Shown one piece after another: positions 44,710 to 54,389 of a DNA stretch of 64,000 nt. The position numbers and the translations under genes were made by a program. The DNA lies in contig CACNWV010000001.1 in the NCBI GenBank assembly GCA_902624195.1, forward strand, positions 1-64,000. Direction: 5' to 3'. This stretch comes from an uncultured Pelagibacteraceae bacterium (GTDB lineage: Bacteria; Pseudomonadota; Alphaproteobacteria; Pelagibacterales; Pelagibacteraceae). The number at the start of each line of letters is the position of its first letter. Position 1 is the first letter of the stretch. Under the pieces are notes generated by a model, which searched no databases, was not told the DNA's origin, and was given only the letters and a program-made list of their open reading frames with translations.

Positions 44710-46573
44710 TGTAGGTAATTTTCTATTGTGCTTAAATATTTTTTTAAGTAGCTTAATAATCCATTATTCTTTCAAATTTCTAAAATCATCCAGCGCTGTA
44801 ATTTTTAGGAATGTTTATCAAATAACTGTAATACAAAGTACACTAGTTTTAATTTGTTTTTTTACACTTGTTAGTGCCTTTTTAATTTCTGATTTTTCAT
44901 TAATTACTGTTTATCAAAATTCTCATACACTAAAACCAATTTTTTATAAAATTTCAGGGACCTGGGGGAATCATGAAGGAAGTTTATTGTTATGGGTAAT
45001 CGTTTTAACAATTTTTTCATTTTTGTTTTTAATTTCCAGCAAAAATCATCCAAAAAATTACAGAATATACACACTAATTATTCAAAACTTTTTAATATTA
45101 GGTTTCTTATTATTTATATTTTTCAATTCAAATCCTTTTAGTATTGTAATCCCTACTCCAAGTGAGGGTCTTGGTTTAAATCCAATTTTACAAGACCCTG
45201 CCTTAGCAATTCATCCACCATTACTTTATGTAGGTTTTGTTGGTTCATCTATATATTTTTCAGCAGCTTTGGCTTCTATGATTACAGACTATTCTGACAA
45301 ATCTTTTGCGCAGTCAATAAAAAGTTGGGTTTTAATTTCTTGGATTTTCCAAACCCTTGGTATTTTAGTTGGATCTATCTGGGCATATTATGAATTAGGA
45401 TGGGGTGGATTTTGGTTTTGGGATCCTGTTGAAAATGCATCACTCTTACCCTGGTTTGCTATGACAGCTTTGTTGCACTCCTTATTAGTTTTAGAGAAAA
45501 GGAACACCCTTTATTTTTGGACAATTGTGCTTTGTCTTCTTACATTTACTTTGAGTGTAACAGGAACTTTTTTAGTAAGATCGGGAATATTAAATTCCGT
45601 TCACACCTTTGCAAATGATCCTAGTAGAGGTATTTTTATTTTAATTTTTTTAAGTTTAATGATTATTGGATCGATTTGCCTTCTTTTCAATAAATATAAA
45701 CCCACAAAAGACAATTTTAACTCTAACAGTAAAGAGACTTTCATTTTAATTAATAATTGGTTCATGATGTTTTATTTAGCAACAGTTCTTTTAGGTACAT
45801 TATATCCAATTTTTACTGATGCTCTTTCCGAAAACAAAATTTCTGTTGGGCCACCATTTTATAATTCTGTAATAATACCAGTTGTGATTATTTTTTTATT
45901 TTTTATGGCATTTGGGCCACAAGCAAGGTGGATCAAAAGTAAATTTTCTAATTACAGAATTTCATTACTTATTATTACAGGGGCAATTCTTATAAATTTT
46001 ATTATTTCCTTTTTTTTCAAAAGTTACAGCTTAATTTCAAATTTAATTATGATTTCCTCAGTGTTTCTTATTATATCATCATTTTTAGATATTTTTAAAA
46101 AATCTAATTATAATTTTTCAAGAATAATTTCTCATTTATCTTTTGGCTTTTTGATTTTTTTCATTGGACTTAATCACAATTTCTCTATCGAAAAAGATTT
46201 TAATTTAAAGCTGGGGCAAACAAAAAAAATTGAAAACTACAATTTTATTCTTGAAGATTTAAAGCTTGATCAGAAGTCTAATTATAAATCTGTTATTGGA
46301 GAACTTTATATTAAAAATCTTGTTACTGACGAAAAGAAAATTTTGAAACCAGAGATAAGAATTTATAATAATCCGTCAACTTTAACTTACGAAGCCTCTA
46401 TAAAAACAAGTTTTTTTAGAGATTATTATATTACAATGAGCAACATAGATCGCTCAGAGTATTATAATATTAAGTATCAAGAAAAACCATTTATGATTTG
46501 GATTTGGATATCTGTTGTGACACTGTCTTTAGGGGGATGTCTAAGCTTATTTAGAAATGCAAAAAATAACTAA
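44699..46573 (+). CDS. ccmF: Cytochrome c heme lyase subunit CcmF
   Basis: Large membrane protein that attaches heme to apocytochrome c with CcmH. About 15 helices. Motifs: GTWGNHEGSLLLWV, NPILQDPALAIHPPLLYVGFVG, and the WWD domain GWGGFWFWDPVENASLLPW. Length 624 is slightly short of the usual 640-660. It overlaps ccmE and the thioredoxin gene on either side. Confidence 0.97.
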   Translation: MLSNVGNFLLCLNIFLSSLIIHYSFKFLKSSSAVIFRNVYQITVIQSTLVLICFFTLVSAFLISDFSLITVYQNSHTLKPIFYKISGTWGNHEGSLLLWVIVLTIFSFLFLISSKNHPKNYRIYTLIIQNFLILGFLLFIFFNSNPFSIVIPTPSEGLGLNPILQDPALAIHPPLLYVGFVGSSIYFSAALASMITDYSDKSFAQSIKSWVLISWIFQTLGILVGSIWAYYELGWGGFWFWDPVENASLLPWFAMTALLHSLLVLEKRNTLYFWTIVLCLLTFTLSVTGTFLVRSGILNSVHTFANDPSRGIFILIFLSLMIIGSICLLFNKYKPTKDNFNSNSKETFILINNWFMMFYLATVLLGTLYPIFTDALSENKISVGPPFYNSVIIPVVIIFLFFMAFGPQARWIKSKFSNYRISLLIITGAILINFIISFFFKSYSLISNLIMISSVFLIISSFLDIFKKSNYNFSRIISHLSFGFLIFFIGLNHNFSIEKDFNLKLGQTKKIENYNFILEDLKLDQKSNYKSVIGELYIKNLVTDEKKILKPEIRIYNNPSTLTYEASIKTSFFRDYYITMSNIDRSEYYNIKYQEKPFMIWIWISVVTLSLGGCLSLFRNAKNN

Positions 46574-47078
46574 AATAACAATATCGATATTTTTTATTTT
46601 TATATTAACAATATTTTTTATCTCATTAGATAAAAGTTCTAACTATGATACGGAATATTTGGTTGGTAATAAATTACAAAATTTTAAGCTAGAAAATTTC
46701 CAAAATGATGATTATTTAACTATTAGTAACCTGAAAAAAAATAATTATACTCTAATAAACTTTTGGGCTTCATGGTGCGCTCCATGTCGTTTGGAGCATT
46801 CTATTTTAATGAAATTGTCAAAAGAAAAGAATTTAAAAATTTTAGGTATAAATTTTAAAGATAAAGATAATAATGCTTTAAAATTTTTAAACGATCTTGG
46901 AAATCCTTATCATTATATCGCAAAAGATGAGCTAGGGAAACAATCAGTGAATTTTGGTATTTATGGTATTCCAGAAAGTATTTTGATAAATAAGCAATCT
47001 ATCATTATTAAAAAATTCGTCGGACCTTTAAACAAGGATGACCTGAAAAAAATTAAGGAGATTACTAATACTTTATGA
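46557..47078 (+). CDS. ccmG: Thiol:disulfide interchange protein CcmG (DsbE)
   Basis: Membrane-anchored thioredoxin that reduces the CXXCH heme site. An N-terminal helix (TISIFFIFILTIFFISL) is followed by FINFWASWCAPCRLEH-type sequence (here LINFWASWCAPCRLEH) with the active CAPC and, later, the cis-Pro in YGIPESILI. Length 173. It overlaps ccmF by 17 bases and ccmH by 4 bases. Confidence 0.96.
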   Translation: MQKITKITISIFFIFILTIFFISLDKSSNYDTEYLVGNKLQNFKLENFQNDDYLTISNLKKNNYTLINFWASWCAPCRLEHSILMKLSKEKNLKILGINFKDKDNNALKFLNDLGNPYHYIAKDELGKQSVNFGIYGIPESILINKQSIIIKKFVGPLNKDDLKKIKEITNTL

Positions 47079-47449
47079 TGATAAAAAAAAAATTAATACT
47101 TGTTTTATTTTTCTTAAATTTTTATCATTTTGCTTTTTCTAATGAAAAAATAGATGAGAGCAAAATTCACAAAAATTTAAGGTGTTTAGTTTGTCAAGGT
47201 CAATCAGTAGCAGACTCTAATTCAGATTTTGCATTAACTTTAAAAATAGTAGTGAAAGATCTCATTAATAAAGGAAAGTCGGAGGACGAAATTTACGAAT
47301 TCCTGTCGGATAAATATGGGGACTGGATTTTATATAAACCAAAATTAAATTTAGGAAACTCTTTGCTTTGGATTCTGCCCTATCTAGTTTTGCTTATTGG
47401 AGGGCTAATAATCCTTTATTTAATTAGAAAAAACGATAAAAAAATTTAA
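47075..47449 (+). CDS. ccmH: Apocytochrome c reductase CcmH
   Basis: Presents reduced apocytochrome to CcmF. A signal peptide (LILVLFFLNFYHFAFS), the redox motif LRCLVCQGQSVADS, and a single C-terminal helix (LLWILPYLVLLIGGLIILYLI) form the short CcmH/CcmL type of 124 residues. No ccmI-like tail or neighbour is present. It ends the ccm run here, and ccmA and ccmB are not adjacent. Confidence 0.95.
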   Translation: MMIKKKLILVLFFLNFYHFAFSNEKIDESKIHKNLRCLVCQGQSVADSNSDFALTLKIVVKDLINKGKSEDEIYEFLSDKYGDWILYKPKLNLGNSLLWILPYLVLLIGGLIILYLIRKNDKKI

Positions 47450-47493
47450 ATTGCCAACTGTACATGTTAACCATTTAGTTGTATTTTTTGAAA

Positions 47494-48003
47494 ATGAAAT
47501 TTAATTTTTTTATTGTCATATTGAGTCTACTAACTTTTTCTTCGCCAAATTTTGCTGACGAAGTTGAAGTCAATGCCGACATATCATTTTATACTGGAAC
47601 TTTTGATGTGATAGACGAGGAAGGCGATGATCAAACCACATTGTTTGGAATTGAGCACAAAAATCCAGATTTATTTCGAGATACATTTTTAGGAACTTTT
47701 AAACCTATAACAGGAGCATTTATTACAGGCAATAGTTCAATATATTTCTACACAGGGGTGGAAGGTCAGTATGGCTTAGGACCTTTAAAAATTATGCCAA
47801 GTTTTTCTCCGGGATACTATGAGAAAGGTGACGGCAAAGATCTTGGAAGCGCCTTAGAATTTAAAAGTGAAATTAAATTTGGCTTAGATATTTTTGAAAA
47901 TTCTAAATTTAGTTATAGTTATAGTCATATATCTAATAATGATTGGGGCGATACAAATCCTGGTACAGATAACCAACAGATTACCTTTTCAAAAAATTTT
48001 TAA
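47494..48003 (+). CDS. PagL-like outer-membrane lipid A 3-O-deacylase (acyloxyacyl hydrolase family)
   Basis: ATG 47494 gives a signal peptide (FNFFIVILSLLTFSSPNFADE); an upstream TTG at 47479 would spoil it. The mature protein is a small beta-barrel of about 145 residues with alternating hydrophobic strands and a C-terminal aromatic strand ending in Phe. Near the end, YSHISNNDWGDTNPG carries His145 and Ser147, the HxS catalytic pair of PagL. The acidic third member may be Asp159 instead of the usual Glu. In other bacteria PagL trims lipid A. Function here is inferred from the motif. It follows ccmH by 44 bases. Confidence 0.72.
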   Translation: MKFNFFIVILSLLTFSSPNFADEVEVNADISFYTGTFDVIDEEGDDQTTLFGIEHKNPDLFRDTFLGTFKPITGAFITGNSSIYFYTGVEGQYGLGPLKIMPSFSPGYYEKGDGKDLGSALEFKSEIKFGLDIFENSKFSYSYSHISNNDWGDTNPGTDNQQITFSKNF

Positions 48004-48008
48004 TAACA

Positions 48009-49157
48009 ATGAATTTAAATAATTGTTATAATTTTGAAGATTTTAGAAAATTAGCTAAAAAAAATTTACCTGCACCAATTTTTCATTATATAGATGGAGG
48101 AGCAGACGATGAAACCACACTAAAAAGAAATACAGAGTCTTTTTTAAAGTGCGATTTAGTGCCAAATATTTTGGCTAGCGTCGGAGAACCAGATCTTTCC
48201 ACAGAAGTTTTCGGCCAAAAAATTGATCTTCCAATTTTTTTATCTCCGACTGCAATGCAAAGACTTTATCATCACGACGGGGATAAAGCATCAGCAAGAG
48301 CAGCAGAGAAGTTCGGAACTTTTTATAGCATGTCAACTATGGCTACTTCTTCTATTGAAGAAATAGCAAATGTATCAGGTGGTCCAAAACTCTTTCAATT
48401 GTACATTCACAAAGATCAAGGATTAACAGATAATCTTATTGATAGATGTAAAAGCTCCGGGTTTAAAGCGATGTGTCTTACAGTTGATACTGTAGTTGCA
48501 GGTAATAGAGAAAGGGATCATAAATGGGGTTTTACAACTCCACCAAAACTTACATTAAAAAGTTTAATGAGTTTTGCAATGCATCCTAGATGGGCATTTA
48601 ATTATTTGACGCATGAGAAATTTCAGCTAGCGAATGTTTCTCATTGGACAAAAAAAGGATCTAGTATTGCTAAAGGTGTTATGGAATATATTAATGAGCA
48701 ATATGATCCAGCCATGAGCTGGGAAGATGCAGAGTATGTAGTAAAAAAATGGGGCGGACCATTTGCTTTAAAAGGTGTAATGTCTGTGGAAGATGCGAAA
48801 AGAGCTGTAGAAATTGGAGCTTCTGCTATAATGCTTTCAAATCATGGTGGTAGGCAATTGGATGGATCAAGATCGCCATTCGATCAACTACCAGCAATCG
48901 CAGATGCAGTAGGAGGTAAAATAGAAATAATTTTGGATGGAGGCGTTAGAAGAGGTACACACGTTCTTAAAGCTCTTTCTCTTGGCGCAACTGCTTGCAG
49001 TTTTGGAAAAGGTTTTTTATTTGCTCTTGGCGCAGGGGGACAAAGGGGTGTTGAACAAATTCTTTTAAGAATGAGAGATGAAATTAGAAGAGACATGATT
49101 TTATTAGGATGTAAGAGCATAAAAGAGCTAAATAAAACGAAAATTGCATATAGGTGA
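48009..49157 (+). CDS. lldD: FMN-dependent alpha-hydroxy acid dehydrogenase (L-lactate dehydrogenase-like)
   Basis: Oxidises an L-2-hydroxy acid such as L-lactate to the keto acid. N-terminal FRKLAKKNLPAPIFHYIDGGADDETTL, FLSPTAMQRLYHHDGD, and catalytic His279 in SNHGGRQLDG with following Arg are all present, with the FMN phosphate motif LDGGVRRGTHVLKAL. Length 382. The substrate could also be glycolate or another 2-hydroxy acid. It leads the hydroxy-acid gene run and is separated by 49 bases from the aminotransferase. Confidence 0.92.
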   Translation: MNLNNCYNFEDFRKLAKKNLPAPIFHYIDGGADDETTLKRNTESFLKCDLVPNILASVGEPDLSTEVFGQKIDLPIFLSPTAMQRLYHHDGDKASARAAEKFGTFYSMSTMATSSIEEIANVSGGPKLFQLYIHKDQGLTDNLIDRCKSSGFKAMCLTVDTVVAGNRERDHKWGFTTPPKLTLKSLMSFAMHPRWAFNYLTHEKFQLANVSHWTKKGSSIAKGVMEYINEQYDPAMSWEDAEYVVKKWGGPFALKGVMSVEDAKRAVEIGASAIMLSNHGGRQLDGSRSPFDQLPAIADAVGGKIEIILDGGVRRGTHVLKALSLGATACSFGKGFLFALGAGGQRGVEQILLRMRDEIRRDMILLGCKSIKELNKTKIAYR

Positions 49158-49166
49158 TGCAAAAAA

Positions 49167-49198
49167 ACTAATATGCAAAAGTAACAATTAATATTAGT
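49167..49198. promoter_or_regulatory. Inverted repeat before the aminotransferase/glc run
   Basis: ACTAATAT (49167-49174) and ATATTAGT (49191-49198) are perfect 8-base arms with a 16-base spacer, ending 8 bases before the aminotransferase ATG. Spacing of about two helical turns between arm centres fits a dimeric regulator site, or a weak hairpin in the 5' leader. AT-rich content makes chance possible. Confidence 0.3.
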
Positions 49199-49206
49199 CT
49201 TAATAT

Positions 49207-50370
49207 ATGAAATTAGCAAAAAATTTAGAAAGACTCGGTACAGAAACTGCATTTAGTGTTTTGGCAGAGGCAAAAAAACTTGAGGCTCAGGGAAAAGAAA
49301 TGATCCATCTTGGTTTAGGCCAACCTGATTTTAAAACACCTAAACATATCATGGATGCTGCGAAAAAAGCTATTGATGACGGTCATCATGGATATGTTTT
49401 AGCTAACGGAATAACGGAATGTAGACAAGCTGTCTCTAGAAAAATAAAAAGTCTTTACAAAAAAGATGTAGACCCTGAAAGAATTATGATCATGCCTGGT
49501 GGAAAACCTACAATGTATTTTGCAATTCAAATGATTGGTGAACCAGGTTCAGAGATCGTACATCCTACCCCTGGATTTCCAATTTATGAGTCAATGATTA
49601 ATTATACAGGTGCAAAAGCAGTTTCTTACGATTTAACCAAAGAAAAAGATTTAAAGTTTGACCCAGAAAAAATTTTATCTTTGATTACAGATAAAACTCG
49701 ATTAGTGATTTTAATTAATCCTAACAATCCAACAGGGAGTTTTGTAGAAAAACCTGCAATAGATTTTCTTGCTGAAGGTTTAAAGAAACATCCTCATGTT
49801 ACAATACTAAGTGATGAAATTTATAGTCGACAAATTTTTGACGGGAAAGAGATGCCAACCTTTTTTAATTACCCTGATTTACAGGATAGGCTAATAGTTT
49901 TAGATGGTTGGAGTAAAGCTTATTCTATGACTGGTTGGAGAATGGGCTGGAGTGTTTGGCCTGAAAAATTAATTCCACATGTTACCAAATTAGCAATTAA
50001 TAGTTTCTCTTGTGTAAATGCACCGTCTCAATTTGCAGGAATTGCTGCATTAGATGGGCCAGATGATTCTATTCATCACATGATGGAAAAATTCGATCAA
50101 AGAAGAAAGTTAATACATAAAGGACTAAACGAATTGCCTGGTGTAACATGTAGCATGCCTGGCGGTGCTTTTTATGCCTTTCCGAATGTGAAAGATACTG
50201 GAATGAGTGGGAGCGAATTTTCAAAGAAATGTATGCATGAGGCTGGTGTGGCAATTGTACCTGGAACAGCTTTCGGCAAAACATCGACGGATTATGTCCG
50301 TTTTAGTTTTGCAGCTTCTAGGGATAACATTCAAAAAGCACTAGAAAAAATTTCAAAAATGCTTAAGTAG
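49207..50370 (+). CDS. Class I/II PLP-dependent aminotransferase
   Basis: PLP fold type I enzyme (aspartate aminotransferase superfamily). PLP lysine Lys237 is in GWSKAYSMTGWRMGW; the motifs GLGQPDFKTP, NPNNPTGS, and SDEIYSRQ are conserved, with the final Arg in DYVRFSFAAS. Length 387. Its place between an FMN hydroxyacid dehydrogenase and glycolate oxidase suggests it may transaminate the resulting 2-keto acid, for example glyoxylate to glycine; this is inference from position. Confidence 0.93.
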   Translation: MKLAKNLERLGTETAFSVLAEAKKLEAQGKEMIHLGLGQPDFKTPKHIMDAAKKAIDDGHHGYVLANGITECRQAVSRKIKSLYKKDVDPERIMIMPGGKPTMYFAIQMIGEPGSEIVHPTPGFPIYESMINYTGAKAVSYDLTKEKDLKFDPEKILSLITDKTRLVILINPNNPTGSFVEKPAIDFLAEGLKKHPHVTILSDEIYSRQIFDGKEMPTFFNYPDLQDRLIVLDGWSKAYSMTGWRMGWSVWPEKLIPHVTKLAINSFSCVNAPSQFAGIAALDGPDDSIHHMMEKFDQRRKLIHKGLNELPGVTCSMPGGAFYAFPNVKDTGMSGSEFSKKCMHEAGVAIVPGTAFGKTSTDYVRFSFAASRDNIQKALEKISKMLK

Positions 50371-50379
50371 GTTTAAATT

Positions 50380-51876
50380 ATGAGTAGTTTACAAATGCCA
50401 AAAGTAGATAGTTCAATTTTATCCAAAAAGGAAAAAATTGTCTCAGATTTTAAAAAGATTATAAACACTAAAAATGTACTTCATCATCCTGACGAATTGA
50501 GACCCTTCGAAACAGATGCTTTGACAGCGTATAGGCAAATGCCCCTTGTTGTGGTTATGCCTGAAACAGTTGAAGAAGTTAGCAAGATATTGAAATACTG
50601 TAATGAAAATAAGGTAAAAGTAGTTCCTAGAGGAGCTGGAACAGGATTGTCAGGTGGCTCCTTACCTTTAAAAGATTGCGTTCTAATGGCAATGGGCAAA
50701 TTTAACAAAATTATTGAAATTGATTATGAAAATAGATGTGTAGTTACTCAACCTTGTGTAACAAACTTAGCAATCACTCATGCTGTCCAAGATAAGGGTT
50801 TTTACTACGCTCCAGATCCATCTAGTCAGATCGCTTGTTCTATTGGAGGAAATGTTGCCGAAAATTCTGGGGGCGTACATTCTTTAAAATATGGAGCAAC
50901 TACGAATAATCTTTTAGGTATCGAAGTTGTTTTGATGGACGGTACTATTACTAAATTCGGGGGCAAAGCTATGGATGCCGAAGGTTATGACTTTTTGGGC
51001 TTGATGACAGGTTCAGAGGGCTTATTAGGGGTAATCACAGAAGTTACTGTAAAAATTTTAAAGTCTCCTGAGGTTGTAAAAGCAGCTTTAATAGGCTTTC
51101 CAACTATTGAAGATGCAGGTAATTGCGTTGCAGAAATAATTGCTAAAGGTTGCATACCTGCTGGCTGTGAAATAATGGATAAGGCTTTAACGAAAGCTAC
51201 CAACGACTATTCTAAAGCTGGTTATCCAACAGATGCTGAAGCAATAATGATTATAGAATTTGATGGAACAGAACATGAAGTCGAAGCTTATATTCAAAAG
51301 GTAAAAGAGATTGCAGAAAAAAATAATTCTTCTAGCCTTAAAGTAAATAAAACAAAAGAAGAAAGATTAAAATTCTGGGCAGGAAGAAAAGCAGCTTTTC
51401 CAGCTTGCGGTGTTTTGGCACCTGATTACATGTGTATGGACGGATCAATACCTAGAGGAAAACTAGCAGAGGTTTTAAATGAAATCACAAGATTATCTAA
51501 AAAATATAATTTACCAGTCGCTAACGCTTTTCACGCAGGTGATGGAAACCTTCATCCCTTAATAATGTTCGATGCAAACGACAATGAGTCTTTAAGGAAA
51601 TGTGAGGAGTTTGGAGCAGATATACTAAAATACTGTGTTAAAGTTGGAGGAGCACTTACAGGAGAACATGGTGTTGGCATAGAGAAAAGAGAATTAATGT
51701 GTGAAGCTTTCAATGATAAAGATATCCAGCAACAATTGACAATTAAGATAGCTTTAGATCCAAATTCATTGTTAAATCCGGGCAAAGTTTATCCAATACT
51801 TAGAAAATGTGCTGAGGAAGGAAGAGTTCATGTCCATGGAGGAAAAACAAAATTCCCAGACATTCCTAGATTTTAA
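50380..51876 (+). CDS. glcD: Glycolate oxidase FAD subunit GlcD
   Basis: FAD-linked subunit that oxidises glycolate (or D-lactate) to the keto acid. PCMH-type FAD domain VVPRGAGTGLSGGSLPL and NVAENSGGVHSLKYGATTNNLLG, and C-terminal NAFHAGDGNLHPL and GEHGVGIEKRELM. Length 498 matches E. coli GlcD (499). It overlaps glcE by 47 bases. Confidence 0.95.
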   Translation: MSSLQMPKVDSSILSKKEKIVSDFKKIINTKNVLHHPDELRPFETDALTAYRQMPLVVVMPETVEEVSKILKYCNENKVKVVPRGAGTGLSGGSLPLKDCVLMAMGKFNKIIEIDYENRCVVTQPCVTNLAITHAVQDKGFYYAPDPSSQIACSIGGNVAENSGGVHSLKYGATTNNLLGIEVVLMDGTITKFGGKAMDAEGYDFLGLMTGSEGLLGVITEVTVKILKSPEVVKAALIGFPTIEDAGNCVAEIIAKGCIPAGCEIMDKALTKATNDYSKAGYPTDAEAIMIIEFDGTEHEVEAYIQKVKEIAEKNNSSSLKVNKTKEERLKFWAGRKAAFPACGVLAPDYMCMDGSIPRGKLAEVLNEITRLSKKYNLPVANAFHAGDGNLHPLIMFDANDNESLRKCEEFGADILKYCVKVGGALTGEHGVGIEKRELMCEAFNDKDIQQQLTIKIALDPNSLLNPGKVYPILRKCAEEGRVHVHGGKTKFPDIPRF

Positions 51877-53089
51877 CCAAAACATTTTTAAACCATCATC
51901 TAGAGATGAGATAATTGAAATAGTGAAGAACTGTTTCAAAAAAAATATTCCCCTGGAGATTAATGGTTTAAAGTCTAAAAACAAAATTGGTAGAAATTTT
52001 CAATCTGAAAAAACATTAGACCTTTCAAATTACAGTGGCATAATCGAATATAAACCTGAAGAATTGTATATAAAAGTTAAAGCAGGAACTCCAATAAAAG
52101 AAATTGTAGAGCAATTGGATAAACATAATCAACAATTAGCATTTGAGCCTAATGATTTTGGTTTTTTATTCACTGGAGAAAGCAATAGTGGCTCTATTGG
52201 TGGTGTTGTTTCTTGTAACTTTGCTGGACCAAGAAGATTTAAAGTCGGAAGTGTCAGAGATCACGTATTAGGTTTTCAAGGATTAAACGGAAAAGGTGAA
52301 ACTATAAAATCTGGAGGAACTGTAGTAAAAAATGTTACTGGATATGATCTATGTAAGCTTTTATCAGGATCATTCGGAACACTATCTATACTAACAGAGC
52401 TTTCAATAAAAGTTTTACCAAAACCAGAAACAAGTAAAACTTTAGTAATAAAAAATCCTCACCTTAAAAAAGCTCTAAGCTACCTCGGCCAATCTCTTTC
52501 TTCTTCAACTGATCCATCTGGTGGTATATTTTATCCAGATTATTTTGGAAAAAATTTTATTTTGAATGATCTTACTCATGAAGGTGGCTTAACAGCTATA
52601 AGGATTGAGGGGCCAACAAACTCGGTTGATCAAAGAATTGATAGGCTATCCAAAGAACTTGGCCTTTTAAGTCAGGAAATTTCAATTTTAGACACCGAAC
52701 AAAGCAATATTTTTTGGAATAGAACTAAAAATTTAGAAGTATTTAAGAATTTAAAAAGTAATTTGCTCAGATTAGTCGTTCCAATAAGTGAGACTTTACA
52801 GGTAATTCAAAAGCTTAAGAGTAAAGATATAACTTATTTTATTGATTGGGGAGGAAGCTTAGTTTGGGTTTCTTTTAATGAGATAAATAATAAAATACTC
52901 AATGAAATCAAACAATTAATGAAACATCATCATGGTTATTACACAGTCATTAAAATTGAAGAAGACTTGAAAGCTTCCGCAGATGTTTTTACAATAGATC
53001 CAATTAAGTATAAAATAAGTGAAAAAATAAAAAAGAGTTTCGATCCTAAAAGAATTTTTAACCCGGGGAAAATGTATACAGGAATTTAA
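51830..53089 (+). CDS. glcE: Glycolate oxidase FAD-binding subunit GlcE
   Basis: Second flavin-fold subunit of glycolate oxidase. The PCMH domain is in the N-terminal half (IVKNCFKKNIPLEINGLKSK, FTGESNSGSIGGVVSCNFAGPRRF, KNVTGYDLCKLLSGSFGTL), and the end is FDPKRIFNPGKMY. I chose ATG 51830 because GGAAGGAAG (51816-51824) lies just before it; an in-frame ATG at 51809 is possible. At about 419 residues it is longer than E. coli GlcE (350). It lies directly before glcF. Confidence 0.93.
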   Translation: MSMEEKQNSQTFLDFNQNIFKPSSRDEIIEIVKNCFKKNIPLEINGLKSKNKIGRNFQSEKTLDLSNYSGIIEYKPEELYIKVKAGTPIKEIVEQLDKHNQQLAFEPNDFGFLFTGESNSGSIGGVVSCNFAGPRRFKVGSVRDHVLGFQGLNGKGETIKSGGTVVKNVTGYDLCKLLSGSFGTLSILTELSIKVLPKPETSKTLVIKNPHLKKALSYLGQSLSSSTDPSGGIFYPDYFGKNFILNDLTHEGGLTAIRIEGPTNSVDQRIDRLSKELGLLSQEISILDTEQSNIFWNRTKNLEVFKNLKSNLLRLVVPISETLQVIQKLKSKDITYFIDWGGSLVWVSFNEINNKILNEIKQLMKHHHGYYTVIKIEEDLKASADVFTIDPIKYKISEKIKKSFDPKRIFNPGKMYTGI

Positions 53090-54388
53090 ATGCAGACATC
53101 ATTTACTGATAATCAACTTCTAAATAAAGATAATAAAACGAGTGAAACAATTATAAGAAAATGTGTTCATTGTGGAATGTGTAACGCAACATGCCCAACT
53201 TATGGCGTCAATGGGGAGGAGCTTGAAGGTCCAAGAGGCAGAATTTATCTAATAAAAGACATGTTGGAAAACAAAAAACCTGCTACTAAAGAAATTGCAA
53301 AACATATAGATAGTTGTCTGTCTTGTTACTCTTGCATGACCACTTGCCCATCAGGTGTTAATTATATGCATTTAATAGATCATGGAAGAAATTATGTAGA
53401 GGAAACATATAAAAGACCTTTCTTAGATAGATTATTTAGAAATGTCCTTTCTTTTGTATTACCTAGGCCAAATATATTCTTATTGATGGCTCTTTCATCA
53501 AAGATTATTAAACCATTTAGCTTTTTGTTTCCGAAATTTTTAAGAAATGCATTAAATTTAATGCCAGATAAAATTCCAAGAAAAAAATTGAAGGAAAAAA
53601 AAGTTTATGAAGTTATGGAGGGTAAAAAAGTTTCGAGAGTAGCTTTATTAACTGGATGCGTCCAAAGAGTAATTTCACCAGAAATTAATGAGGCTACCAT
53701 TAGGCTTTTAAATAGACACAAAGTTGAGGTTGTTGTAATGCCGGATATAAATTGTTGTGGATCTTTAAATCATCATTTAGGTAAAAAAAAATTAGCTCAT
53801 GATTCTTTTAAAAAAAATATTGAAAGTTGGCATGAAGAATATCTTAAGAATGGTTTAGATGCGATAATAAGCAATACATCTGGATGTGGTACTACTTTGA
53901 AAGACTACGGTCACATTTTTAAAGATGATAAAGACTTAAAGAAGAAAGCAAAAAAAATTTCTGAGTTAACAAAAGACATAACTGAGTATTTAGACGAAAA
54001 TCTTATATTGAATATCAACGTCCATACTGATAAAAAGTATAAAATAGCCTACCATTCAGCTTGTTCGATGCAACATGGACAAAGAGTTCATCAACAACCA
54101 AAAGATTTGATTTCAAAAACTGGTAATGAAGTTCTAGATATACCAGAAGGACATTTATGTTGTGGTTCTGCAGGAACATACAATATCTTACATCAAAAAA
54201 TGGCAAAAACGCTTTTGAAAAATAAAGTAAAAAATATCGAAAAAATCTCACCCGACTTCATATCAACTGGAAATATTGGTTGTATGACACAAATTTCTGC
54301 TGGCACCAGAATACCTATCATACATACCGTAGAATTACTTGATTGGTTTACTGGAGGTCCTAAGCCTTATAAATTAAATAATTTTTAA
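53090..54388 (+). CDS. glcF: Glycolate oxidase iron-sulfur subunit GlcF
   Basis: Electron-transfer subunit passing glycolate electrons to the quinone pool. Two 4Fe-4S motifs are visible: CVHCGMCNATCP and CLSCYSCMTTCPSG, followed by two CCG domains (INCCGSLNHHLG and HLCCGSAGTYNI). Length 432 is close to E. coli GlcF (407). It starts on the base after the glcE stop codon and completes the glcDEF complex. Confidence 0.96.
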   Translation: MQTSFTDNQLLNKDNKTSETIIRKCVHCGMCNATCPTYGVNGEELEGPRGRIYLIKDMLENKKPATKEIAKHIDSCLSCYSCMTTCPSGVNYMHLIDHGRNYVEETYKRPFLDRLFRNVLSFVLPRPNIFLLMALSSKIIKPFSFLFPKFLRNALNLMPDKIPRKKLKEKKVYEVMEGKKVSRVALLTGCVQRVISPEINEATIRLLNRHKVEVVVMPDINCCGSLNHHLGKKKLAHDSFKKNIESWHEEYLKNGLDAIISNTSGCGTTLKDYGHIFKDDKDLKKKAKKISELTKDITEYLDENLILNINVHTDKKYKIAYHSACSMQHGQRVHQQPKDLISKTGNEVLDIPEGHLCCGSAGTYNILHQKMAKTLLKNKVKNIEKISPDFISTGNIGCMTQISAGTRIPIIHTVELLDWFTGGPKPYKLNNF

Positions 54389-54389
54389 A

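Noticed and set aside
48884..49252. Minus-strand frame over the lldD end and the aminotransferase start
   Set aside because: Antisense to two real genes; no family match.
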